The position numbers and the translations under genes were made by a program. From Bacillota bacterium (GTDB lineage Bacteria > Bacillota > UBA4882 > UBA8346), in NCBI GenBank assembly GCA_023400055.1, contig JAEXFN010000005.1:1-64000 (forward strand): 64,000 bases of DNA. Reading direction: 5' to 3'. Below, one piece after another: positions 43,878 to 51,056 of the stretch. Below the pieces are notes generated by a model. That model was given only the letters and a program-made list of their open reading frames with translations. It made no database searches and was not told where the DNA came from. Numbering within the stretch: position 1 is the stretch's first letter; each line of letters begins with the position of its first letter.

Positions 43878-43971
43878 GATTGCAGTCGCTTGGCTGAAAC
43901 GGACCATCAGCAACTTGGAGAAAGCTAAAGTTGGCAAGGTATTCAATGCCATTATGATAAATTTCGCTTGA
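43864..43971 (+). pseudogene. N-terminal remnant of a HEPN-domain toxin
   Basis: ATG 43864 starts a 35-codon frame MRNNEIAVAWLKRTISNLEK followed by AKVGKVFNAIMINFA and a stop. The W-L-K-R-x-x-S-N-L-E-K-A-K pattern is how many HEPN proteins of MNT-HEPN pairs begin. It is cut after about 30 residues, before the RNase motif. It overlaps the MNT remnant, so a toxin-antitoxin pair has decayed here. Confidence 0.5.
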
Positions 43972-44011
43972 TTCGTTTAAGTAAGCAATGATTTAAGCGA
44001 CTGGATGTCGA

Positions 44012-44240
44012 TGGGGGCTATTCCTGCCCCCACACCCCCAGGACCAAAGGGTGTAGCGGGACACCCTTTGGAATCTGCCCAGTTGGAACCGAGGTTCCAA
44101 CGCCTCCTCATTCGTCCGGGGTTTTAGCATGTCGCCGCCATCCATGGCATTCTGACTGGCAACCAAGCGTAGGCTTCCGATCTCGACCGCTGTTTTTCAT
44201 CCAGGAAAAGAAGCGGCGCCGTCTCCCTCCCTGGAGACGG
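44012..44240 (+). repeat. Structured RNA-like repeat R2
   Basis: Closest relative of R1. H1 GGGGGC/GCCCCC; H2 AAAGGGTGT (44046-44054) with ACACCCTTT (44061-44069), loop AGCGGG; H3 GTTGGAACC/GGTTCCAAC (44082-44101); last stem CGTCTCC/GGAGACG around CTCCCT (44220-44239). Against R1, H2 has GTGT/ACAC in place of GTTT/AAAC, and H3 is two pairs longer. The loop-downstream pairing is weak here (only GGG with CCC). The blocks between H3 and the last stem are nearly identical to R1. Confidence 0.75.
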
Positions 44241-44430
44241 GTGCCATTCGTTTTTTTGAAATTTTAAATTAGGTTCCCTCAATAAACCAATTAAAAAACC
44301 ATCGCCATTTTTGATTCTCACACTTCACTTTTTATCTTTCTTTTGGTGCAATCCAGCTATTTACAATTGTTACATAAATAACTATAATATTGCTTGTCAC
44401 AAGAGAATAGAGAGGTTTGCGTGAAATATT

Positions 44431-44979
44431 ATGATTGAAATTTTAGGGGCCACTGTGGAAGATGCGCCTAAGATTCTTGAGATTAAACTCCGAGCGTTTT
44501 CGGATGAGTTCAAATTTTACGGCCCGGGGGCTATTCCTCCGCAATTTGATTCTCTTGAAAGACAAAAGGATTCCATTGCCAAACTGCCTTATTTTTTTAA
44601 AATTGTGAGCGACGCTGCAATCGTGGGTGCGGTGGTTGTTGTCGATAAAGGCGAGGGAGTATTTATCTTAGCGAGTATTCATATTGACCTTGATAAACAA
44701 AATCAGGGCATTGGGACGGCAGTCCTGAAAATGATCGAACGCCAGTTTCCGCGGGCTAAAAAATGGCAACTGGAAACGCCGTATCGAAGTTATCGAAACC
44801 ATCATTTTTATGAGAAGTTTGGCTATGTAAAAGTGGGCGAACATGTTCCGCCTCATGCCCAAGGAACAAGCTTTATGCTGTTCGATTATGAAAACTTATC
44901 AAAGAATAATAGTGTTTTTTGTTGCAATAAATCGCGGCTTTATCATTTCCCGTATCAAATGGATCGGTGGGAGGGTTGA
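44431..44979 (+). CDS. GNAT-family N-acetyltransferase
   Basis: This is a 182-aa GNAT acyltransferase. The acetyl-CoA loop is QNQGIGTAVLKMIE (motif A), preceded by the core strand FILASIHIDLDK, and motif B contains NHHFYEKFGYVKVGE. The last 30 residues (from NNSVFCCNKSRLY) look unlike GNAT and may be an extension through former non-coding DNA. It stands 2 bp before the VOC-family gene, so the two probably form a small operon. Substrate unknown. It lies between structured repeats, in somewhat AT-richer DNA than the backbone. Confidence 0.83.
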   Translation: MIEILGATVEDAPKILEIKLRAFSDEFKFYGPGAIPPQFDSLERQKDSIAKLPYFFKIVSDAAIVGAVVVVDKGEGVFILASIHIDLDKQNQGIGTAVLKMIERQFPRAKKWQLETPYRSYRNHHFYEKFGYVKVGEHVPPHAQGTSFMLFDYENLSKNNSVFCCNKSRLYHFPYQMDRWEG

Positions 44980-44981
44980 TT

Positions 44982-45374
44982 ATGCAAAATTCATTCGTAA
45001 ACGCTATCATCTTTGTTAAGGACATCGAAATCTCAAAAGACTTTTATACCAACCTATTGGGGATGAAAATATTAAAGGATTGCGGCACGATGGTTTTCTT
45101 TGAAAACCACCTGGCGTTGCACGTTGCCGACCGTATCATCAAGACGGTATTCAAACGGGATAAGTTTTCCTCATTCCGTAAACAAGGGAAAAACAACCTG
45201 TTATTATACTTCGAAACTGATGAACTGGCTGATTTTTACAAAAAAATCGCCGGTAAAGTAAGCATAATCCATGGAATTGCGGAACAAGCCTGGGGACAAA
45301 AAGTTTTCCGTTTTTATGATCCGGATCATCACATCATTGAATTTGGGGAACCGCTGAAAGAAGATGAGCAATAA
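44982..45374 (+). CDS. VOC (glyoxalase/bleomycin-resistance) family protein
   Basis: This is a 130-aa vicinal-oxygen-chelate fold protein. The family start AIIFVKDIEISKDFYTNLLG and the closing DPDHHIIEFGEPL, with the metal-type Glu, are clear. ATG 44982 is chosen behind GGGAGGG; the frame opens at GTG 44967. It may be a dioxygenase, lyase or drug-binding protein; the fold alone does not tell. It is coupled to the GNAT gene 2 bp upstream. Confidence 0.83.
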   Translation: MQNSFVNAIIFVKDIEISKDFYTNLLGMKILKDCGTMVFFENHLALHVADRIIKTVFKRDKFSSFRKQGKNNLLLYFETDELADFYKKIAGKVSIIHGIAEQAWGQKVFRFYDPDHHIIEFGEPLKEDEQ

Positions 45375-45464
45375 ATATTACCTTTCGCGACGAAAGCGCT
45401 TCACGGCGGCTCGGAGAAGTAGACAATTGCTATTTAAAACCTCCGCAAGTAATGACGACCGGGG

Positions 45465-45690
45465 CCGGTGGGGACTATTCCTCTCCCCACACCATCGGCT
45501 TTTTTCGCCGTCCTGGCTAAGCCGATTTTTGGACTTCCATGTCCTGACCTAGGACCAAAGGGTGTAGTGGGATTTGCGAAAAAACGGTAAAGCGTTCGTT
45601 ATTTTCGCAAATCATCTATACTAAGGAATAATGTCATTGCATTGGAAAAGAAGCGGCGCCGTTTCCGTCCCTGGAGACGGGTGCTTTTTG
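45465..45690 (+). repeat. Structured RNA-like repeat R3, interrupted
   Basis: The copy begins with GTGGGGACTATTCC and its pair TCTCCCCAC, has an extra hairpin ATCGGCTT/AAGCCGAT, keeps GGACCAAAGGGTGTAG like R2, and breaks at 45570. After the 72-bp REP-like element it resumes as TGGAAAAGAAGCGGCGCC and the last stem around GTCCCTGGAGACGG. The 3' arm of H2, H3 and the middle blocks are lost, so this copy is probably dead. Confidence 0.7.
45571..45642 (+). repeat. REP-like hairpin element nested in R3
   Basis: GATTTGCGAAAA (45571-45582) and TTTTCGCAAATC (45602-45613) are perfect inverted repeats, followed by the conserved tail to GTCATTGCAT. It matches 25423-25493 over its length. Its edges coincide exactly with the break in R3, showing that it inserted after R3 existed. 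Confidence 0.75.
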
Positions 45691-45780
45691 TAGGTTTATG
45701 CTGTTAAGCCTGATTGGGATTAAAACATGACTTTCGAATACCCGCTTTCATCCCTTGAAAGACAACTTCCATGATTAATA

Positions 45781-45925
45781 TTATACCGTGAAAAGCCGGT
45801 CCTGAAGTATCGTTTTCGTATCCGAAAAATATCATCCGCATCCCGAACCATGATTCGCAGGATTCAAGGATTAACATGATTCAATTCGGCCGAGACTCCC
45901 AAGGAATCCCAACATTTTTGGCGGC
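45781..45925 (-). repeat. Inverted copy of repeat segment B
   Basis: This is the reverse complement of the segment following R4, R5 and R6 (47657-47815, 48263-48415 and 53273-53430): compare GGATTCAAGGATTAACATGA here with TCATGTTAATCCTTGAATCC there. It is the only copy found in opposite orientation. No ORF. A degenerate 21-bp array fragment (GAGCTCTCGCAGTCGCTCA) lies at about 46078-46100. Confidence 0.75.
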
Positions 45926-46167
45926 CGTATGAGTGCAAAGTCGAAAGTCCCTAGCTAAAGAGCCGATCAGGGATGGATGGATTTAAGGATTTCGCGGAAA
46001 AACCCAGTTCCCGATCGCTAGGCCGTGGAATCCTTTCATCCGTTAAATCCGCGATCGAGTCTTTTTTGCGAATCAACGAGCTCTCGCAGTCGCTCAGCAA
46101 GCGGTTCTGTCCCGTTACCTATGCGGAGCTACTTGATAATCATTATGAAAGTTTTATTCTTTACCCT

Positions 46168-46824
46168 TCAAACTTCACCCTTTTCCAAAACTTCCGGGCT
46201 TTCCTTAATCAACCTCCGGTTGATGACCTCCCAGAGGTAGAGCGAGGCGACGGTCCGGTAGGGGGCCCATTTTTTGGCGAGGCTCTTCATGGTGCGGTCG
46301 GCGGGGGGCTTTTTGAGGCCGTAGAGCCATTGGATGGAGCGTTTGAGGCCCAGGTCGCCGAGGGACAGGACGTCTAGCCGGCCCAGGGAGAAGATGAGGA
46401 ACATTTCGGCGGTCCAGACCCCGATCCCTTTGACTTGGAGCAGCTGGCGGATGATTTCGGCGTCGGGGAGCGCGTCGATCCGGGCCAGATCGAGCTCGCC
46501 GCTCAGTACCTTTTGGGAGAGGTCCTTGATATAGCGGGCCTTGGTGCCGGAGAGCCCGGCGCTTTTGAGTTGCTCGTCCGCCAGGCGGACCACCACCTCC
46601 GGGGTAACCTCGGCGCAGAGATTTTGGGTGCGTTCCCAAATCTTGTGGGCCACCACCACCGACAGCTGCTGGCCGATGATCGACCGGACCAGCGCCGGGA
46701 AGTAATCGGTCCCCAACTCCAGTTCATATTCGCCGACGGCCTGGACCAAGCGCGCCATCCGCTCGTCGGCGGAGCAGATTTTTTGTAAAACCGCATCACC
46801 GTTTTTAAATTGCAGTGTGTCCAC
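46168..46824 (-). CDS. DNA-3-methyladenine glycosylase II (AlkA-like, HhH-GPD)
   Basis: This base-excision repair enzyme removes alkylated bases. The HhH-GPD motif is clear: LLQVKGIGVWTAEMFLIFSL, with catalytic Asp in SLGDLGLKRSI downstream. The N-terminal part YFPALVRSIIGQQLSVVVA matches short AlkA proteins lacking the regulatory Ada part. I take GTG 46824 behind GGGAGGT; the frame opens at 46869 with a GTG lacking a ribosome site. About 218 aa. It is transcribed leftward and flanked on both sides by repeat-rich DNA. Confidence 0.87.
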   Translation of the reverse strand: MDTLQFKNGDAVLQKICSADERMARLVQAVGEYELELGTDYFPALVRSIIGQQLSVVVAHKIWERTQNLCAEVTPEVVVRLADEQLKSAGLSGTKARYIKDLSQKVLSGELDLARIDALPDAEIIRQLLQVKGIGVWTAEMFLIFSLGRLDVLSLGDLGLKRSIQWLYGLKKPPADRTMKSLAKKWAPYRTVASLYLWEVINRRLIKESPEVLEKGEV

Positions 46825-47014
46825 GAGCGACCTCCCGGTATAGCTTTTCCATTGGCGCGGCTTTTTCACCGCGCTGACTAAGGCAATATCGTTCGGGTGT
46901 AGTATTACTGTCTGCTTTATATTTTCAGCATCAAGGTTCGATTCTCCTCTGAGTTCATTCGGATGGGCAATATATTTGGGAGCTTGCTGCGACGGGCGGT
47001 TATTACGGCGGGCA

Positions 47015-47263
47015 AGCTCTTTTTGTGGATAAGTGAGCTCTTTCAGTCGCTCAACAAGCTCATTTTGTGGATAAATGAGCTCATTTTGTTAATAAAAGAG
47101 TTCTTTTTGTGAATAAGTAAGCTCTTTCAGTCGTTCAACAAGCTCATTTTGTGGATAAGTGAGCTCATTTTGTTAATAAAAGAGCTCATTTTGTGAATAA
47201 GTGATCTATTTCTGTGGATAAATGGTATCGTTGAATGAGGTTAATGATTTGGGCTGTGGATAA
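47015..47263 (+). repeat. 21-bp-period tandem array 5 with seven DnaA-box matches
   Basis: AGCTC or a variant stands at 47015, 47036, 47057, 47078, 47099, 47120, 47141, 47162, 47183 and 47204, always 21 bp apart. TGTGGATAA or TGTGAATAA occurs at 47024, 47066, 47108, 47150, 47192, 47213 and 47255, with TGTTAATAA at 47087 and 47171; all lie on one 21-bp phase, hence one face of the helix. In the frame homologous to array 1 (FVDK/FVNK) there are TGA and TAA stops, so this copy does not encode a peptide. No coding gene is present from 46825 to 48927. Confidence 0.88.
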
Positions 47264-47324
47264 GTCGGGGGAGGGGAGATAAAAGGCAAGAATGGGATGA
47301 TCAAGTTTGCTCAGCAAAGACGCG

Positions 47325-47930
47325 GTTGGTTTTCGATGGGAGAGCGGGTTGAGTTGTAGCTATGTTTTTGGAATTTGGAATATGGATAGTTTTAAGTTTT
47401 TGGCCTAAAACAAGGGTTCCGCCTGCAGGCGGGCAGGGGTTTAGCGGCAAACCCCTTGCAACCCGGCCGCTAAGGGGACGCTGCTTCCCCTTAGAACCCC
47501 TCCAATGTCCGGTTCATCCGTGAACCGGCAAGGTAAATGGACAATTAAACTTTGCCGCCGGCCTCCATTGCCGGCGTCCTCCTTATGATGGTTCCGGGCC
47601 GGCGGCGGTGCTTTCATCCGAGCAGCAACGCCGCGCAGCCGCCGTCCCTGGCGGCTGTATGAATGCAAATATGTTAGGATTCCTTGGGGTCCCCGGCCGA
47701 ATTGAATCATGTTAATCCTTGAATCCTACGAATCATGGTTCGGGATGCGGATGATACTTTTTGGATACAAAAACGATACTTCAGGGCCGGCTTTTCGCGA
47801 TATAATTATGAAGCATGGAAGTGTCTTTTATTGGAGAGTCCGTCGGTAATACCGACGGACTCTCGGGTATGGGGCACCTGCGTTGCCCATACCTCGGTTT
47901 TCTGTATGGAGCTGACTTGATGATCATCAA
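47325..47930 (+). repeat. Composite repeat unit 1 (R4 + segment B + segment C)
   Basis: The unit starts at TTGGTTTTCGATGGGAGAGC, carries the RNA-like element R4 (47418-47656), segment B (47657-47815) and segment C with the stem GAGAGTCCGTCGGT/ACCGACGGACTCTC (47834-47864). In R4, H2 is AGGGGTTT/AAACCCCT (47435-47456); its loop AGCGGC is fully complementary to GCCGCT (47466-47471); H3 TAAGGGG/CCCCTTA; last stem AGCCGCC/GGCGGCT around GTCCCT (47637-47656). Unit 2 follows directly. Confidence 0.82.
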
Positions 47931-48640
47931 TTGGTTTTCGGTGGGAGAGCGGTTTGAGTTGTAAGCTAAGTTTTGGGGTGTGATTTCTTGAGTTTTTGAG
48001 CATAAGGGGCCTAAAACAAGGATTCCGCCTGCGGGCGGGCAGGGGTTTAGCGGCAAACCCCTTGCAACCCGGCCGCTAAGGGGACACTGCTTCCCCTTAG
48101 AACCCCTCCAATGTCCGGTTCATCCGTGAACCGGCAAGGTAAATGGACAATTAAGTCTTGCCGCCGGCCTCCATTGCCGGCGTCTTCCATAGGATGGTCC
48201 CCGGCCGACGGCGGTGCCTTCATCCGGGCAGCAACGCCGCGCAGCCGCCATCCCTGGCGGCTGTATGAATACAGAATGATAGGATTCCTTGGATTCTCGG
48301 CTGAATTGAATCATGTTAATCCTTAAATCCTACGAATCATGGTTCGGGATGCGAATGATACTTTTTGCGTACAAAAACGATACTTCGTGCCCGGCTTTTC
48401 GCGGTATGATATTGATCGTGGAAGTTGTTTTTCATTGGGGAGTCCGTCGGTGATACCGACGGACTTCGGGCAGGGGGCACCTACGTTGCTCATGCCCTGG
48501 TTTCTTATGCGGAGTTAACTTGATAATCATCCAGAGAGCTCATTTTGTGAATAAGTGAGCTATTTCTGTCGATGAACGAGAACCTTGAATGGGGTTAATG
48601 ATTTGGGACTGTGGATAAGTCGGGTGAGTGGGAGATATAC
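47931..48640 (+). repeat. Composite repeat unit 2 (R5 + B + C + array remnant)
   Basis: This is a tandem copy of unit 1: R5 spans about 48005-48262, with H2 AGGGGTTT/AAACCCCT, loop AGCGGC and partner GCCGCT (48072-48077), last stem AGCCGCC/GGCGGCT around ATCCCT. Segment B follows to 48415 and segment C to 48535. It ends in a 21-bp array remnant (GAGCTCATTTTGTGAATAAG near 48538) and the tail GGTTAATGATTTGGGACTG plus TGGATAAGTCG, also found after array 5 and near 53600. Confidence 0.82.
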
Positions 48641-48673
48641 TTGGGTATTTTGGTGAGTCATAATAGTTTGATT

Positions 48674-48723
48674 CTTGTATGGCATTCAAGAGGTCAGGGG
48701 TTCGATTCCCCTTAGGTCCACCA
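48674..48723 (+). tRNA. 3' half of a tRNA-Ala(GGC) gene, probable attachment site
   Basis: T arm AGGGG-TTCGATT-CCCCT (48696-48712), acceptor 3' strand TAGGTCC (48713-48719), discriminator A and encoded CCA (48721-48723) are intact. T at 48717 (position 70) next to CC would make the G3-U70 pair that marks alanine tRNA. An anticodon-loop-like ATGGCAT (GGC at 48681-48683) has stem CTTG/CAAG. The D arm and acceptor 5' strand are absent upstream. Such 3' tRNA fragments are what integrating islands leave at one end. Foreign AT-rich DNA begins right after it. Confidence 0.7.
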
Positions 48724-48927
48724 AACTTAAAATTTAAAATCCTTGAGAAATCAATGGTTTTTTGTTGCGCTTTTACAGGAACTTACAAATGGACCACTGC
48801 AATTTAGTGAATACTGCAATTTTACTGCAACGGGAGTTCTTAACATTTTCTATAAAAGGAATCTGAAGGAAGATATAGAAACAGATAACTGCATGATTAT
48901 AGAAACTATTGATAGAGGTGTATAAAT

Positions 48928-49518
48928 ATGAAACCTACAACTTTAAAAATTATCTCAATTCTTTTGGAGATGAAGGAGGCTTTTCAAGATTTACTTAAAA
49001 AGAATTATAAAGGACCTGCACTTCTAACCATTTATGCCTTTATTGATATATGTGCATCACTTAATGCAGAGCCGACGATGACCAGTAATAAAGAGATCTT
49101 TGAAACCTACATAGGAAAATATATTAATCCATGGAACAAATCATATTCTATATATGATCTCTGGGCAGCTCGAAGCTCATTAATACATACTCTTTCACCA
49201 ATTGGTTTTCACACTAATAAATCTAATGGGGCAGCGGTTCCTATTTTTTATTATTCCTGGCAGGAAAAAAAGGAAACAGTTGAATCAATAATTAAAAGTA
49301 AAGGTCATGAAAAATTTCATTTACTTGATGTAAACGAAATTAAGATTCTTGCAATTGATTTATTTAATTCATTTTATCAAGAAATTGACTTAAATTCTAC
49401 CTTCGAGGAAAAGATAAATAATAATGCTGTGAATATACTTGATGACTTGCATTTTTATCGCTTGGAAGAAGAGTTGAAATTGATAGGAGAATATATTAAA
49501 GAAATTGAAACTGAATAA
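48928..49518 (+). CDS. Uncharacterised protein in defence island
   Basis: This is a 196-aa soluble acidic protein that I do not recognise. The N-terminal segment MKEAFQDLLKKNYKGPALL, then TIYAFIDICASLNAEPTMTS, resembles a style of short helical proteins seen next to phage-defence genes (a membrane-less helical region around a small 'fund' of Asp/Cys/Asn). Later features are a W-W region (NPWNKSYSIYDLWAARSSLI) and an acidic helical tail. AGAGGTG precedes the ATG. Codon use is AT-rich like the ABC-three-component genes. It is separated from them by 530 bp with a terminator, so a functional link is speculative. Confidence 0.6.
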   Translation: MKPTTLKIISILLEMKEAFQDLLKKNYKGPALLTIYAFIDICASLNAEPTMTSNKEIFETYIGKYINPWNKSYSIYDLWAARSSLIHTLSPIGFHTNKSNGAAVPIFYYSWQEKKETVESIIKSKGHEKFHLLDVNEIKILAIDLFNSFYQEIDLNSTFEEKINNNAVNILDDLHFYRLEEELKLIGEYIKEIETE

Positions 49519-49748
49519 ATTTAATTTTTATTTGACAAAAAACGACCATCAACCTAGTAGGAACGTGTCTTTTTTATTTTTAATCTTTTTTAAAAGCCTA
49601 TCAGGGGTACTCCCAAAAGGAAAATAAATAATCGAAAACCACGATTAATTCACCTTGGTCTTGTTGCCTCTGAGGAACAAGTTTAATTGTTTTTAAAATC
49701 GACACATCGATATAAAAGTAAATGTTGATAAATAACCTATGGAGATAA

Positions 49749-49895
49749 TATATCGAATGTTTATTTTGTGGAAAGGACACCTTATCAGAAGATATTTGTA
49801 GTAAATGTGAAGAGGGAGTGTACCTAATTCATGCAATGATAACCATAAGCAATTATAGCTTGAATATGATCTCATTTTTAGATTTATGCAATTAA
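49749..49895 (+). pseudogene. Small zinc-ribbon remnant
   Basis: An open stretch without a start codon reads YIECLFCGKDTLSED, ICSKCEEGVYLIHAM and ends at a stop at 49893-49895. The CxxC-(9)-CxxC spacing is a zinc ribbon. It lies between the 196-aa gene and the HNH gene, followed by a terminator. Probably the leftover of a small gene, or a gene with a frameshift near 49745. The rest of 49519-50046 shows nothing further. Confidence 0.45.
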
Positions 49896-49906
49896 TAAAG
49901 GAACTT

Positions 49907-49934
49907 AACCTCTGTATTTACTAGAGGTTTTTTA
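49907..49934 (+). terminator. Intrinsic terminator before the ABC-three-component operon
   Basis: AACCTCT (49907-49913) pairs with AGAGGTT (49923-49929), followed by TTTTATT. Confidence 0.85.
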
Positions 49935-50046
49935 TTACGTTATGCAGGAAAATTATGACTATTATAGAAACAATATAATACATACTGAAAAAATAATATA
50001 TTATTATTAAACCTCTAAAAATCCAAAAATCTTAGTCCCGTAATAA

Positions 50047-50829
50047 GTGGGGGTGGATATTTTGGTAGTTAATTCAATTAACAGGACAAAGATTGGGACA
50101 TTAAATGAGATGACCTTATATTCCGAGGTGGGTGGAATATGCCCTTTATGTTCAAAATCCCTCTTATATGAGAAAACAAAGGCTGAAAAATGTTATGAAA
50201 TTGCACATATCTATCCGCTAAATGCAACACCACAAGAAAAGTTGTTGTTGCAAGGAGAAGAGAGATTGCATAGTGATTTGAATCATGTTCATAACTTAAT
50301 CTTACTGTGCCCTAATTGTCATACTAAATTTGATAAGCCTCGTACTTTAGATGGTTATAGAAAAATGGTAGCTATAAAAAAGCGATTAATAGAAAGAGGA
50401 AAGATTTTCAATGAGTTTGGTTCGTATAAGATTGAGGAAGAAATAATTCATGTACTTGAAATGTTATCTAAAACTGATGAAATTAGTGAAAGTAATCAAT
50501 TAAAGTATAGTGCACTTAAAATTTCAGATAAAACTAATGATTCAATTACAATTCTAACAAAGCGTGAAATCGAGGGTTACGTAGTTGACTTTTACAATAC
50601 AATAAAACAAAAATTTATTGAAATGGAAAAAGATAATCCCGGTTCTTTTGAATTGATTGCAAATCAAGTAAGAAGTTTTTATCTTCAAACTAAAAAGAAC
50701 GTTGATAATCAGGATACAATATATCAAAGTATGGTTGAATGGCTTAATGTAAAAACAAACAATTATTCTCATGGAGCTTGCAGAATAATTGTTTCTTTTT
50801 TTGTCCAAAACTGTGAGGTGTTCTCATGA
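50047..50829 (+). CDS. HNH nuclease effector of an ABC-three-component system
   Basis: This is a 260-aa protein with an N-terminal HNH nuclease. GGICPLCSKSLLYE provides two Cys, CYEIAHIYPLN the first His, DLNHVHNLILLCPNCHTKFD the H/N/H core with the second Cys pair (about residues 28-100). The C-terminal half (KREIEGYVVDFYNTIKQKF) is a helical region of the kind that links the effector to its partners in ABC-3C systems. The start is uncertain: GTG 50047, GTG 50053 or TTG 50062 all follow the G-rich stretch. It overlaps the middle-component gene by 4 bp. Predicted to cut DNA when the ATPase senses invasion (family inference). Confidence 0.78.
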   Translation: MGVDILVVNSINRTKIGTLNEMTLYSEVGGICPLCSKSLLYEKTKAEKCYEIAHIYPLNATPQEKLLLQGEERLHSDLNHVHNLILLCPNCHTKFDKPRTLDGYRKMVAIKKRLIERGKIFNEFGSYKIEEEIIHVLEMLSKTDEISESNQLKYSALKISDKTNDSITILTKREIEGYVVDFYNTIKQKFIEMEKDNPGSFELIANQVRSFYLQTKKNVDNQDTIYQSMVEWLNVKTNNYSHGACRIIVSFFVQNCEVFS

Positions 50830-51056
50830 TTTACCCAAACAAAGTTATTAATTATAAAGATTCAATAATTGGAAAAATGTTGATAATCTTGGATTATTTA
50901 AATGCTAACGGTGTAGATATTCGAGAATTATATCACCAAACTTCTGACCATTTTGATGAGATTATTGAATTTATTTATTCAATAGAAGTCTTAAACATTC
51001 TTGATATTATTGACTATGACAAAAAAGAAGGGTTAATTTATGTTAAAACAAATTAG
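50826..51056 (+). CDS. ABC-three-component middle component
   Basis: This is a 76-aa winged-helix-like small protein (MIYPNKVINYKDSIIGKML, then DYLNANGVDIRELYHQ). Its length, position between an effector and a DUF2326-type ATPase, and sequence agree with the middle components of ABC-3C systems, which bridge effector and ATPase. It overlaps both neighbours (4 bp and 17 bp), typical of a tightly coupled defence operon. Sub-type (such as MC6) cannot be settled by eye. Confidence 0.72.
   Translation: MIYPNKVINYKDSIIGKMLIILDYLNANGVDIRELYHQTSDHFDEIIEFIYSIEVLNILDIIDYDKKEGLIYVKTN

Noticed and set aside
45973..46377. 134-aa plus-strand ORF overlapping alkA
   Set aside because: The AlkA motifs on the minus strand are unmistakable; the plus-strand frame has no family signal.
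47015..47263. Chromosomal replication origin
   Set aside because: DnaA-box-like sites are dense, but dnaA, dnaN, rpmH and an AT-rich unwinding element are absent; a secondary DnaA-binding cluster fits better.
48743..48925. 60-aa ORF directly after the tRNA fragment
   Set aside because: Weak start, no motif; probably non-coding island edge DNA.
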